DNA of 64,000 nucleotides from an uncultured Eubacteriales bacterium (GCA_905207235.1 CAJLKN010000006.1:1-64000); one strand, 5' to 3'. Shown: positions 39,842 to 49,027, counted from the first letter of the stretch. Notes: a model not told the origin generated them from the letters alone. Program-made: numbers and translations.

Positions 39842-41029
39842 ATGGGAATTTACGAGGAACTCCGCGAGCGCGGACTTATTGCGCAGGTAACCGACGAAGA
39901 GGAAATAAGGGAGCTTATAAATAACGGCGGAGCTCGTTTTTATATCGGCTTCGACCCCACGGCAGACAGCCTGCACGTAGGGCACTTCATGGCGCTTTGC
40001 CTTATGAAAAGATTACAGATGGCGGGCAATAAACCCGTCGTGCTCGTCGGCGGCGGAACGGGGCATATCGGCGACCCTTCGGGCAGAACGGATATGCGCA
40101 CCATGATGACCGACGAAGTTATAAATCACAACTGCGAATGCTTCAAAAAGCAGATGGAGCGGTTTATCGAATTCGGCGAAGACAAGGCTATTATGGTCAA
40201 CAACGGCGACTGGCTGTTAAAGCTCAATTATGTCGATGTTCTGAGGGAAGTGGGACCCTGCTTCACCGTCAACAACATGCTCCGCGCCGAGTGCTATAAA
40301 CAGCGCATGGAAAAGGGGCTTTCCTTCCTCGAATTCAACTATATGATAATGCAGGCGTACGACTTCTGGTATCTCAACACGCACTATGGCTGCAACATGC
40401 AGTTCGGCGGCGACGACCAGTGGAGTAACATGCTCGCGGGAACAGAGCTCATACGCAAAAAGAGCGGCAAGGACGCATACGCAATGACCATCACCCTGCT
40501 TCTCAACAGCGAGGGCAAAAAGATGGGCAAGACGGCAAAGGGCGCGGTATGGCTCGACGAAAACAAGACTACGCCTTACGATTTCTATCAGTACTGGCGC
40601 AACGTTGACGACGCCGACGTCATGAAGTGCATAAAGATGCTCACATTCATTTCGCTTGAAGAAATTGCCGAAATGGAGAAGTGGGGCGCAGAGCGCATAA
40701 ACGAAAAGAAAGAAATTCTTGCGTTCGAGCTCACCAAGCTCGTTCACGGCGAGGAAAAGGCCGAAAAGGCGCGCGCACAGGCAAAGGCGGCTTTCGGCGG
40801 CGACGGCGAAAATCTTCCCGAAAAGCAGGTCAGCGCAGAAAACGCAACCATAATCGGCGTTCTTGTGTCTGCGGGACTGTGCTCATCCAACGGCGAGGCG
40901 AGAAGGCTTGTCGCACAAGGCGGCGTTTCGCTCAACGATACAAAGGTTACCGATATCAACGCAAAAGTAAATTCGGGCGACGTGTTGCACAAGGGCAAAA
41001 AAGTGCATGTTAAAATCGTGCTCGTTTAA
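39842..41029 (+). CDS. tyrS: Tyrosyl-tRNA synthetase
   Basis: It charges tRNA-Tyr. The 395-residue class I enzyme has the HIGH-like HVGH (in DSLHVGHFMAL), the tyrosine-binding YxxxQ/D region (NYMIMQAYDF, GGDDQWSNM), a KMSKS variant KMGKT and a C-terminal S4 RNA-binding domain (SSNGEARRLVAQGGVSLN). GGGAAAGG precedes the ATG. It lies behind a Tyr-codon leader and terminator and not behind a T-box, the usual tyrS control in Firmicutes. The cognate tRNA-Tyr gene is at 5337. Confidence 0.97.
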   Translation: MGIYEELRERGLIAQVTDEEEIRELINNGGARFYIGFDPTADSLHVGHFMALCLMKRLQMAGNKPVVLVGGGTGHIGDPSGRTDMRTMMTDEVINHNCECFKKQMERFIEFGEDKAIMVNNGDWLLKLNYVDVLREVGPCFTVNNMLRAECYKQRMEKGLSFLEFNYMIMQAYDFWYLNTHYGCNMQFGGDDQWSNMLAGTELIRKKSGKDAYAMTITLLLNSEGKKMGKTAKGAVWLDENKTTPYDFYQYWRNVDDADVMKCIKMLTFISLEEIAEMEKWGAERINEKKEILAFELTKLVHGEEKAEKARAQAKAAFGGDGENLPEKQVSAENATIIGVLVSAGLCSSNGEARRLVAQGGVSLNDTKVTDINAKVNSGDVLHKGKKVHVKIVLV

Positions 41030-41036
41030 ATAAAAA

Positions 41037-41063
41037 CAAAAGCGGCTCAAATGCCGCTTTTTT
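41037..41063 (+). terminator. tyrS terminator
   Basis: AAAGCGGC / GCCGCTTT is followed by TTT, just before the next ATG. Confidence 0.85.
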
Positions 41064-41071
41064 AAAAATTT

Positions 41072-41710
41072 ATGAAAAATTATCTGTCTGTAAGCGGTCG
41101 GCTCGAGACGGAAGTAATAATCGAAAAGTCTCGCTTTATAACCAACTCCGCGCACGTCGAAAGTGAGGAGGAGGCGAAAAATTTCATAGCGGAAATTTCT
41201 TCGAAGTTTCGCGACGCAACGCATAATTGCTACGCATATATATGCGATGCAACGGGCAATTTCATGCGGTTTTCCGACGACGGCGAACCGCAGGGAACGG
41301 CGGGCATGCCCATGCTCGAAGTCATAAAGGCAAAGTCGCTCGTGCAGACCGCCGTAGTGGTTACCCGCTATTTCGGCGGCATAAAACTTGGAGCGGGCGG
41401 ACTGGTAAGGGCATATTCGGGCAGCGTTGCAAAAAATCTTTCCGAGGCATACATTGTGTCTTACGAGCTGTGTTGCGAGGGCGGATACACCGTAGATTAT
41501 TCTCTCGCCGACGTCGCGAGAAAATTTTTCGAAGAAAACGATTGCAACGTCCTTTCGGTAAATTACGACGACCGCGTGCGATTTACGGTGGCGGTGCGCA
41601 ACGGTATCTCAGCCGACTTCGACGCCCGATTGATAAACCGCCTCAACGGCAGGGTCGCTCTCTCCGAAAAGAAGAGATATTTTCATCCTTTCCCCGTTGC
41701 AAACGTTTAA
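41072..41710 (+). CDS. YigZ/IMPACT (UPF0029) family protein
   Basis: A conserved cytosolic protein possibly acting on translation or nucleic acids; its exact role is unknown. The 212-residue protein has the family core HNCYAYICDATG, FSDDGEPQGTAGMPML and VTRYFGGIKLGAGGLVRAY, followed by a small C-terminal ferredoxin-like domain. There is no ribosome-binding site before the ATG, which lies 8 bases after the tyrS terminator, and no promoter of its own. Expression may therefore depend on read-through. Confidence 0.9.
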   Translation: MKNYLSVSGRLETEVIIEKSRFITNSAHVESEEEAKNFIAEISSKFRDATHNCYAYICDATGNFMRFSDDGEPQGTAGMPMLEVIKAKSLVQTAVVVTRYFGGIKLGAGGLVRAYSGSVAKNLSEAYIVSYELCCEGGYTVDYSLADVARKFFEENDCNVLSVNYDDRVRFTVAVRNGISADFDARLINRLNGRVALSEKKRYFHPFPVANV

Positions 41711-41759
41711 TTTTGCTGCGCGGCATAATGCGCTATTATCTTATGAAGTATAAATATAA

Positions 41760-41796
41760 AAGACTAACGAAAATTTATCGTTAGTCTTAATTTTTA
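41760..41796. terminator. Bidirectional terminator
   Basis: AAGACTAACGA and TCGTTAGTCT are followed by TAATTTTT. It serves the YigZ gene and, on the other strand, the lipoprotein gene. Confidence 0.75.
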
Positions 41797-41898
41797 CTTA
41801 GCAAACATATGACTTGTATTTGAAAATATAATGAGTTGCACTTTTCAAATTAAGTATTGCGCATTCCGCTAAATCTTTAGTATGGCGGCAAAGATTTT

Positions 41899-42318
41899 TT
41901 AGTCTTTAGAATTAATTTCTTGTGTGGTATATGCCGTAATTTTTGTAAAATTAACACTTCTAACATCGTTTATAAGGCTTGCATCAATTCTAATTGGAAA
42001 CTCTGGAATTTTAGATGGATTGACAAAATTAATTGAGCTATCAAAACTATATATTGAGTTTCCGCTTTTGTCTAATAAACTGCCTGCTATTTCCATTTTG
42101 GTTACACTATAATCCGAAGAAAAATTTAAGAATACAGCCTGTTTTCCTTCATCTATCACATTGCCAAATTCGAGATGAGTGTAAGTTATATTGTTTTGAG
42201 GGATTGTATTTATTTTTTCAGTACCAGAGGTAAAATCAGTGTTAAAACAAGAAGCAAATGAAAATAATATGACAAAACTAAGTATCAGTAAAATTATTTT
42301 ATTAAAAGTTTTTTTCAT
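41899..42318 (-). CDS. Small AT-rich lipoprotein
   Basis: I do not recognise a family. The 139-residue protein has a signal peptide ending in lipobox SFASC (Cys near residue 24), then a single beta-rich domain with FxxxxxFNVTK-like strands and no Cys. Codon use and base composition are far more A/T-rich than in flanking genes, suggesting recent acquisition. AAGGTG precedes the ATG, and a good promoter lies about 90 bases upstream. Confidence 0.72.
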   Translation of the reverse strand: MKKTFNKIILLILSFVILFSFASCFNTDFTSGTEKINTIPQNNITYTHLEFGNVIDEGKQAVFLNFSSDYSVTKMEIAGSLLDKSGNSIYSFDSSINFVNPSKIPEFPIRIDASLINDVRSVNFTKITAYTTQEINSKD

Positions 42319-42403
42319 ATTTTCACCTTAGCAATGTATACATGACAATGGCGATATTATATGCGACATTGTTGTAACTTCCTTGTTTTGTATTTTTTAG
42401 CAA

Positions 42404-42432
42404 ATTTTAGCATTTAGTAGATAATTTGTCAA
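42404..42432 (-). promoter_or_regulatory. Promoter of the AT-rich lipoprotein gene
   Basis: TTGACA (42427-42432), 17 bases, TAAAAT (42404-42409) on the minus strand. The rest of the 325-base gap to glyS holds only the hairpin at 42599. Confidence 0.72.
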
Positions 42433-42598
42433 GTAGTATTTTAAAAACATAAGCAAGCTCAGCCTTTAAAAAGTCGCGTAAAATAGTTATTAAATATAAT
42501 TTTTTGAAGGGGAAAATAATTACAGTACCTATTTTTGTTTTGTATCTTCGTATGTAAAAAGCGACAGTTGTCTGCGGTTAAATTTCAGCAAATGAACA

Positions 42599-42624
42599 GC
42601 CGCCCGCGCAAAAGCGCGGGCGGC
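42599..42624. terminator. glyS terminator hairpin
   Basis: GCCGCCCGCGC / GCGCGGGCGGC with loop AAAA. The T-runs are modest on both sides. It is the third copy of this GC-rich arm. Confidence 0.7.
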
Positions 42625-42643
42625 TTAACATTTTTAAATCAGA

Positions 42644-44047
42644 TTAGAATTCAAGGCTCTTTTCGATGTAAGCGGCGAGTTCTGTTATGGGCAGGCGGAT
42701 TTGCTCCATGCTGTCGCGGTCGCGCACGGTAACGGTGTCGTTTTCGAGCGTGTCGAAGTCAACCGTTATGCAGAAGGGCGTGCCTATTTCGTCCTGACGG
42801 CGGTAACGCTTGCCGATAGAACCCGTAACGTCGTAGGTTACGCTGAACTTCTTGGCGAGCGCCTTGTAAATTTCGTCAGCTTTTTCTGCAAGGTTTTTCT
42901 GCAAAGGCAGAATTGCCGCCTTGTAAGGCGCAAGGAAGGGGTGCAGGTGAAGAACGGTGCGCACGTCGTTCTTTGCCGCATCGAGTACTTCCTCGTCGTA
43001 AGCATCGGTGAGGTAAGCGAGTACCATTCTCTCAACGCCGAGCGAGGGCTCTATTACGTATGGAATATACTTTTCGTTCGTAACGGGGTCGGTGTATTCC
43101 ATGCTTTCGCCGCTCTCCGTCTGGTGCTGGGTGAGGTCATAGTCCGTTCTGTCGGCAACGCCCCACAGTTCGCCCCAGCCGAAAGCAAAGTTGTATTCGA
43201 AGTCGGTAGTCGCCTTGGAATAGAAGCAAAGCTCTTCGGGCGAATGGTCGCGCAGTTTAAGGTTTTCTTCCTTCATGCCGAGCGAGAGGAGGAAGTTTTT
43301 GCAGTAGTCCTTCCAGTAGGAGAACCATTCAAGGTCTGTGCCGGGCTTGCAGAAGAATTCAAGTTCCATCTGTTCGAACTCTCTCACGCGGAAAATGAAG
43401 TTTCCGGGCGTGATTTCGTTGCGGAAAGACTTACCTATCTGACCTATGCCGAAGGGCACTCTCATTCTCGCCGAGCGCTGAACGTTTTTGAAGTTTACAA
43501 AAATGCCCTGCGCCGTTTCGGGGCGGAGGTAAACGGTGTTGACGCTGTCCTCGGTTACGCCCTGGAACGTCTTGAACATAAGGTTGAATTTTCTTATGGG
43601 CGTAAAATCGCTCTTGCCGCACACGGGGCAGACGATGTTGTGCTCTTTTATGAACGCTTCGAGGGCGTCGTTGTCCATCGCTTCAACTTTCACGTCGAGG
43701 TTGTGCTTCTGCACATATGCTTCGACGAGGTTGTCAGCGCGGTGTCTCGTTTTGCAGTTTTTGCAGTCCATGAGGGGGTCGGAAAATCCGCCGAGGTGTC
43801 CCGAAGCCTTCCATGTGCGGGTGTTCATTAAAATTGCGCAGTCAACGCCGCAGTTGAGGGTGTTTTCGGTAACGAATTTTTTCCACCACGCTTTTTTGAT
43901 GTTGTTTTTGAGTTCAACGCCCAAAGGACCGTAATCCCACGTGTTTGCCAGTCCGCCGTAAATTTCGCTACCCGGGAAGATAAATCCGCGGTTTTTGCAC
44001 AGCGCAACCAGTTTGTCCTGTGTTACGGCTCTTTTGTTCTGCGACAT
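42644..44047 (-). CDS. glyS: Glycyl-tRNA synthetase, dimeric type
   Basis: It charges tRNA-Gly. The 467-residue class II enzyme is the alpha-2 type, not the bacterial GlyQ/GlyS tetramer. Motifs are FIFPGSEIYGGLANTWDYGP, zinc-like pairs CKNC and CPVC, the motif 2 loop (GKSFRNEITPGNFIFRVREF) and a C-terminal anticodon domain. I start at the ATG at 44047 with AAGGAG upstream. It has its own promoter and a 56-base leader with a small hairpin (GCGCAA/TTGCGC) next to the ribosome-binding site; no T-box is seen. Confidence 0.96.
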   Translation of the reverse strand: MSQNKRAVTQDKLVALCKNRGFIFPGSEIYGGLANTWDYGPLGVELKNNIKKAWWKKFVTENTLNCGVDCAILMNTRTWKASGHLGGFSDPLMDCKNCKTRHRADNLVEAYVQKHNLDVKVEAMDNDALEAFIKEHNIVCPVCGKSDFTPIRKFNLMFKTFQGVTEDSVNTVYLRPETAQGIFVNFKNVQRSARMRVPFGIGQIGKSFRNEITPGNFIFRVREFEQMELEFFCKPGTDLEWFSYWKDYCKNFLLSLGMKEENLKLRDHSPEELCFYSKATTDFEYNFAFGWGELWGVADRTDYDLTQHQTESGESMEYTDPVTNEKYIPYVIEPSLGVERMVLAYLTDAYDEEVLDAAKNDVRTVLHLHPFLAPYKAAILPLQKNLAEKADEIYKALAKKFSVTYDVTGSIGKRYRRQDEIGTPFCITVDFDTLENDTVTVRDRDSMEQIRLPITELAAYIEKSLEF

Positions 44048-44109
44048 AAAAAATCTCCTTCCGCGCAATCTCGTAAAAATTTGCGCAATGTCAAATAAAA
44101 TACAAAAAT

Positions 44110-44138
44110 ATTTTATAAAAAACGCCCGTTCAAGTCAA
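44110..44138 (-). promoter_or_regulatory. glyS promoter
   Basis: TTGACT (44133-44138), 17 bases, TAAAAT (44110-44115) on the minus strand. Confidence 0.65.
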
Positions 44139-44204
44139 GCGAATAAGGGCTTCATAATTTTATAACGTAATTTTTATAAATTTTTAAAAATTTGCATAAA
44201 ACTA

Positions 44205-44234
44205 TGTACATTTGGTGTTAATGTGTGATATAAT
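44205..44234 (+). promoter_or_regulatory. fhs promoter
   Basis: TATAAT (44229-44234) is preceded by an extended TGA, and TGTACA (44205-44210) is 18 bases upstream. The leader is about 28 bases, too short for a folate riboswitch. Confidence 0.6.
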
Positions 44235-44268
44235 CGTAACGGATTATATTATTTGTACAGAGGTTTCA

Positions 44269-45930
44269 ATGCTCAGCGACATTCAGATTGCGGAAAGTTG
44301 CAAATTAAAAGACATACGCGTCATCGCCTCGAAACTCGGTCTCGGCGAAGACGACCTCGAACTTTACGGAAAATACAAGGCAAAAATCAGGTGCGGAAAG
44401 TTTAATCCTTCCGCAAAACTCATTTTGGTTACCGCCATAAATCCCACGGCGAGCGGCGAGGGCAAAACCACCGTTTCGATAGGTCTCGCCGACGGTATTG
44501 CAAGGCTGGGCAAAAAGGTCTGCCTCGCTTTGAGGGAACCTTCCTTAGGTCCCGTATTCGGCGTCAAGGGCGGCGCGGCTGGCGGCGGATACGCCCAGGT
44601 CGTGCCCATGGCTGATATCAACCTGCATTTCACGGGCGATCTTCACGCCATTACGGCAGCAAACAACCTTCTTTGCGCCATGATAGACAACCACATCTTC
44701 CGCGGCAACAAGCTGGGGATAAAAAAGGTGCTTTTCCACCGTTGCATGGATATGAACGACCGCGCTCTGCGCGACATAACTTTATCCTGTCAGGCGGGAA
44801 AGATGAAGGGCTGTCAAAGCTATGAAAGAAAGGAAAGTTTCGAAATAACCGCCGCAAGCGAGGTAATGGCAATTCTCTGCCTCGCGCGCGACCTTGCCGA
44901 CCTCAAAAAGAGGCTGGGCAATATCATCATAGGCGTTGACGGGCAGGACAATTACGTTTACGCCCGCCAGATAAAGGCGGAGGGAGCTATGGCGACCCTT
45001 CTCAAAGACGCTATAAATCCCAATCTCGTCCAGACGCTCGAGGGCACTCCCGCGATAATCCACGGCGGACCGTTTGCCAATATAGCTCACGGCTGCAACT
45101 CGGTGCGCGCTACATACGCCGCAATGACTTATGCCGACTACGCCGTAACTGAGGCTGGCTTCGGCGCGGACCTCGGCGCGGAAAAATTCCTCGACGCAAA
45201 GTGCAGGATTGCCGGCATTCAGCCAAACTGCATAGTAGTCGTCGCAACCGTCAAGGCGTTGAAGCTGCACGGCGGCGCGGACAAGAGTAAACTTTCCGAA
45301 TGCGATATCGAGGCTTTGAAAAAGGGACTTCCCAATCTTTTAAAGCACGTCGAAAATATGAAGGGCGTATATTCCAAACCCGTAATCGTTGCAATGAACA
45401 GATTTGCGACCGACACGCCAGAGGAGATAGAAACGGTCGCGAAAGCCTGCGAAGAAGCGGGCGCAAAAGCCGTGTTCACCGACGTGTTCTTGAAGGGCGG
45501 CGAAGGCGGCGAGGAACTTGCAAAAGAGGTCATATCCGCTTGCGATAAAGAGAGCAAGCTGACATTTGCGTACGATCTGAACGACGACATAAAAAAGAAG
45601 ATAGAAGATATCGTTGTCAACGTTTACGGCGGCGACGGCGCGACCTATTCCGAACAGGCGGAAAAGGCGATAGAAACGATAGAGCGCAGCGGAATAAAGG
45701 GTCTGCCCGTCATAATAGCAAAGACGCAGTATTCCCTTTCGGACGACGCAAAAAAATTATCCCGTCCGACGGGCTTTAAAGTGCACGTAAGGGATATAAT
45801 ATATAAGGGCGGCGCGGGCTTTATCGTCGCGATAGCGGGCGATATAATGCTCATGCCCGGTCTCGGCTCCGTGCCCTGTGCGGAAAAGATAGACATCGAC
45901 GAAGACGGAAACATAACGGGATTATCCTGA
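44269..45930 (+). CDS. fhs: Formate-tetrahydrofolate ligase
   Basis: It makes 10-formyl-tetrahydrofolate from formate and ATP, feeding purine and one-carbon metabolism and, in acetogens, the methyl branch. The 553-residue protein has the P-loop-like TAINPTASGEGKTT, REPSLGPVFGVKGGAAGGGYAQ in its active site and GFGADLGAEKF. I start at the ATG at 44269 with CAGAGG upstream. glnS follows 21 bases later. No other Wood-Ljungdahl gene lies in the window. Confidence 0.97.
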   Translation: MLSDIQIAESCKLKDIRVIASKLGLGEDDLELYGKYKAKIRCGKFNPSAKLILVTAINPTASGEGKTTVSIGLADGIARLGKKVCLALREPSLGPVFGVKGGAAGGGYAQVVPMADINLHFTGDLHAITAANNLLCAMIDNHIFRGNKLGIKKVLFHRCMDMNDRALRDITLSCQAGKMKGCQSYERKESFEITAASEVMAILCLARDLADLKKRLGNIIIGVDGQDNYVYARQIKAEGAMATLLKDAINPNLVQTLEGTPAIIHGGPFANIAHGCNSVRATYAAMTYADYAVTEAGFGADLGAEKFLDAKCRIAGIQPNCIVVVATVKALKLHGGADKSKLSECDIEALKKGLPNLLKHVENMKGVYSKPVIVAMNRFATDTPEEIETVAKACEEAGAKAVFTDVFLKGGEGGEELAKEVISACDKESKLTFAYDLNDDIKKKIEDIVVNVYGGDGATYSEQAEKAIETIERSGIKGLPVIIAKTQYSLSDDAKKLSRPTGFKVHVRDIIYKGGAGFIVAIAGDIMLMPGLGSVPCAEKIDIDEDGNITGLS

Positions 45931-45951
45931 TAACACATAAAAGGCAAAAAG

Positions 45952-47601
45952 ATGCAATTACCCGAAGCAACTAATTTCATTGAACAGATAATAAACGAGG
46001 AGCTCGCCGCAGGCAAATTCGAAAGCGTAGGCAATCAGATATGCGTTCGCTTCCCGCCCGAACCCAACGGCTACCTTCACATAGGACACGTCAAGGCGCT
46101 GTGCATAAATTTCGGCGTCAAGGAAAGATACCACGGCAAACTCAATTTAAGAATGGACGATACCAACCCCGCCAAGGAAGATTACGAATACGTAAATTCC
46201 ATTGTGGAGGCGGTCAAGTGGCTGGGCTTCCAATACGACAAACTGGTGTTCGCCTCCGACTATTACGATAAACTCTACGAAATAGCCGAAAAATTCATTA
46301 TGGACGGCAACGCATATGTATGCGATTTGTCCGCCGAAGAGATTACCGCAACGCGCGGAACGCTCACTTCTCCCGGCACGCCGTCGCCCTACCGCAACAG
46401 AACGGTAGAAGAAAACCTCGATCTTTTCCGCCGCATGAAGGCGGGAGAGTTCCCCGACGGGGCAAAGGTTCTGAGGGCAAAGATAGATATGTCGTCGCCC
46501 AACATCAATATGCGCGACCCCGTCATTTACAGGATAGCTCACGTTCCGCATTATCGTCAGGGCGACAAGTGGTGCATATATCCCATGTACGACTATGCTC
46601 ATCCCCTTTCGGACGCGATAGAGGGCATAACGCACTCGCTGTGCTCGCTCGAATTTGAAAATCACCGTCCGCTCTACGATTGGGTTATAGCAAAGGCGGG
46701 CTTCAAGCCCCCCGTTCCCAGACAGATAGAGTTTGCAAGGCTCAACATAACCAATATGCTCATGAGCAAGCGCTATCTCAAAAAGCTGGTGGACGAACAT
46801 TTCGTCCGCGGCTGGGACGACCCCAGAATGCCCACTCTAATGGGTCTTAAAAATCGCGGAGTTCCGCCCGAGGCGCTCAAAAAATTCTGCGCCGACGTGG
46901 GCGTTGCAAAAAATTATTCGGTGGTGGGACTTGCCCAGCTCGACGAATGCATACGCGACGAACTCAACTTAACCGCCGAAAGAGCTATGGCGGTAATCAA
47001 TCCCGTAAAACTTACCATAACCAACTATGAGGGCGAGGAAGAGCTTTCTTTCGATAAAAACCCTCTCGACGGGCAGGGCAGAACGAGGCTTATAAAGTTC
47101 AGCGGCACGGTCTATATCGACCGCGACGACTTTGCGCTCGTTCCTCCTCCCAAATATAAAAGGCTTACAAAGGGAGCTTTCGTCCGCCTGAAATCTGCGT
47201 ATATCGTGCGCTGCGACGACGTTAAGCTCGATAAAGACGGAGAGGTGGAAGAAATTTTCTGCACCTACTTCCCCGAAACGCGTTCGGGCAGCGAAGTAAA
47301 GAGCGACATAAAGGCAAAGGGCGTCATTCACTGGGTGGACGCAAAATACGGACGGGACGTTCAGTTCAGGCGTTATCAGCCCCTTCTGAACGATGAACAG
47401 TATCCCGACCAGGACTATGCCGAACGCCTCAATAAGGACAGCGAAAAGCTGTTCGAGGGCAAAGCCGAACCTTATATCGCCGAGAGCGAGGAAGACAAAC
47501 CCTTCCAGCTCATGCGTACAGGCTACTACAAAAAATGTACGGACGGCGGCATAACGGTGCTTTCTGAAATAGTAACATTAAAAGACAATTTTAATAAATA
47601 A
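45952..47601 (+). CDS. glnS: Glutaminyl-tRNA synthetase
   Basis: It charges tRNA-Gln directly, so this organism need not rely only on the amidotransferase route typical of Firmicutes. The 549-residue protein has FPPEPNGYLHIGHVKALCIN (HIGH), class Ib features MDDTNPAKE, LMSKR (KMSKS-like) and a GlnRS-type C-terminal anticodon beta-barrel. A weak AAAAGG precedes the ATG. It is co-transcribed with fhs. The enzyme is known to have spread to bacteria by transfer from eukaryotes. Confidence 0.95.
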   Translation: MQLPEATNFIEQIINEELAAGKFESVGNQICVRFPPEPNGYLHIGHVKALCINFGVKERYHGKLNLRMDDTNPAKEDYEYVNSIVEAVKWLGFQYDKLVFASDYYDKLYEIAEKFIMDGNAYVCDLSAEEITATRGTLTSPGTPSPYRNRTVEENLDLFRRMKAGEFPDGAKVLRAKIDMSSPNINMRDPVIYRIAHVPHYRQGDKWCIYPMYDYAHPLSDAIEGITHSLCSLEFENHRPLYDWVIAKAGFKPPVPRQIEFARLNITNMLMSKRYLKKLVDEHFVRGWDDPRMPTLMGLKNRGVPPEALKKFCADVGVAKNYSVVGLAQLDECIRDELNLTAERAMAVINPVKLTITNYEGEEELSFDKNPLDGQGRTRLIKFSGTVYIDRDDFALVPPPKYKRLTKGAFVRLKSAYIVRCDDVKLDKDGEVEEIFCTYFPETRSGSEVKSDIKAKGVIHWVDAKYGRDVQFRRYQPLLNDEQYPDQDYAERLNKDSEKLFEGKAEPYIAESEEDKPFQLMRTGYYKKCTDGGITVLSEIVTLKDNFNK

Positions 47602-47620
47602 CCGTCAGTGAGGTTAATGT

Positions 47621-48805
47621 ATGGGAATTTACATCTATATTATTATAGGCTTGTCTGTAATAGCTGTGCTTGCGTTCCTTTTCGGTTTCTGGCGCGGCTA
47701 TGTAAAACTGTCGTGCTGGGGCGGCGTCGTTGCCGGCACGGTGTTCGTCTCTATGCTATTAGACAAGTACGTCGGTCAGTTCGACGGCAGGGGCATGGTG
47801 CTGCTCGCGAGCGCCGCTGCAAGCGTAGTTGTGCTTACGGTGCTCTGCCAGCTTGTCAGAAGGTACATAAAGATACAGGTTGCAAAGAGCCAGAAACTTT
47901 CCTACTATCGTCAGTATGACGACCGCACCGAAAACGAAGAACGCATCCTCGTTTCGCTCGATAAGGGAGATATAAAGGCATACCGCAGGCAGTCAAAGCG
48001 TAAATTCAGAGAAAGTCGCGGCGCCTGGGGCATAGTTGACAGAGTGTTCGGCGGTCTGACGTTTGCAATCAATACATTCGTTGCGCTCGCAGTCATAGTC
48101 GCTCTCGCAATGTTCGTAATAGACGCTGCGCAGATAACGGTGGCTTACAACGCTCTCAGCATTCTGTATGACAGCCCCGTATGGACCAATTTCGGTTTCT
48201 ATTACGGTCTCGACTTAATAATCGCCACGCTTATATGCATGTGCATACGCCTCGGCTACAAGAGCGGCATACTTTCTGCTCTCGCACTTATTCTCATTTT
48301 GGGAATGATAGGCGGAGCGGGATACCTCGCTTATCACCTTGCCTTCAACGTTGACGCCTTCGATTCGGCGGCAACTGGGCTTAAAGACGGCGTGCTTTCA
48401 ACGCTGCTCGCCAATATCGAACCCGCGCTCAAAGCCATAAATATGAGCGGCGAAACGGTGGCGAGAATTGTTGTTGCCGTTGGCTTGTTCATCATACTTC
48501 TCATAGTTGTAATATTAATCTCCATCTTCATTCCTCACGCCGTTGATAAACTGCGCAACATAAAATTTGTTGTTGCGATAGACGGAGTAGTGGGCGCGAT
48601 AGTGCTTACGGCAGTTGTGTTCTTCGTGCTCATGGTTATCGGAACGCTTACATATCAGGTCAACGACCTCGAAGCTCTCGCCCGCTTCAACGAATACATG
48701 GACGCATCCTGCCTCGCAAAATCGCTGTATTCGGAAAACATAATGAATACGATAGGCTTCGTTCAGAATTTGCCTTTGCGCGACTGGTTCGGACTTAACA
48801 AATAA
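47621..48805 (+). CDS. CvpA-like membrane protein
   Basis: Function uncertain. The 394-residue protein starts like CvpA (FLFGFWRGYVKLSCWGGVVAGT), with nine or so membrane segments and an internal charged loop (about 85-140). The C-terminal half shows similar pairs of membrane helices, so it may be a duplicated CvpA fold. GAGG precedes the ATG, and 19 bases separate it from glnS, so it belongs to the fhs-glnS unit. Confidence 0.68.
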   Translation: MGIYIYIIIGLSVIAVLAFLFGFWRGYVKLSCWGGVVAGTVFVSMLLDKYVGQFDGRGMVLLASAAASVVVLTVLCQLVRRYIKIQVAKSQKLSYYRQYDDRTENEERILVSLDKGDIKAYRRQSKRKFRESRGAWGIVDRVFGGLTFAINTFVALAVIVALAMFVIDAAQITVAYNALSILYDSPVWTNFGFYYGLDLIIATLICMCIRLGYKSGILSALALILILGMIGGAGYLAYHLAFNVDAFDSAATGLKDGVLSTLLANIEPALKAINMSGETVARIVVAVGLFIILLIVVILISIFIPHAVDKLRNIKFVVAIDGVVGAIVLTAVVFFVLMVIGTLTYQVNDLEALARFNEYMDASCLAKSLYSENIMNTIGFVQNLPLRDWFGLNK

Positions 48806-48820
48806 ATACTTATAAAAGTA

Positions 48821-48853
48821 AAACAGGGTCGGATAAACCGACCCTGTTTTTTT
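48821..48853. terminator. Bidirectional terminator
   Basis: AAACAGGGTCGG / CCGACCCTGTTT is followed by T-runs on both strands. It ends the CvpA-like gene and, in the other direction, the DUF1540 gene. Confidence 0.88.
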
Positions 48854-48877
48854 AATCTGCTTTGGTTTAAAGCGGTT

Positions 48878-49027
48878 TTACTTCTGCATATAGCTCTTGC
48901 AGCAGGTGCATTCTTCGCCTTCGCAGGTGCTGCCGACCTGAATTTTGTCAAGAGTGCAGTTGCAGCCGTCGTGATTGTACATGCACTTGTTGACGTTGCA
49001 TGCTATGCCTAAATTGATGTTTTCCAT
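48878..49027 (-). CDS. DUF1540 cysteine-rich small protein
   Basis: A 49-residue protein with eight Cys in the pattern CNVNKC...CNC...CEGEECTCC, typical of DUF1540 metal-binding-like proteins that are common in spore formers. GGGAGG precedes the ATG at 49027. The frame is open for 38 codons upstream, but those codons run through a hairpin and lack homology. Role unknown; a metal or redox function is inference. Confidence 0.85.
   Translation of the reverse strand: MENINLGIACNVNKCMYNHDGCNCTLDKIQVGSTCEGEECTCCKSYMQK

Noticed and set aside
39676..39842. T-box riboswitch for tyrS
   Set aside because: No T-box core sequence, specifier loop or long leader; the region is only about 165 bases and fits a leader-peptide attenuator instead.
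42701..43831. Long 376-codon open frame on the plus strand opposite glyS
   Set aside because: It is the antisense shadow of a clearly conserved synthetase, without a ribosome-binding site or homology.
44048..44109. Glycine-rich leader peptide or T-box for glyS
   Set aside because: The 56-base leader has no short ORF with Gly codons and no T-box motif; only a small hairpin beside the ribosome-binding site.
44235..44268. Tetrahydrofolate riboswitch before fhs
   Set aside because: The leader is under 35 bases, too short.
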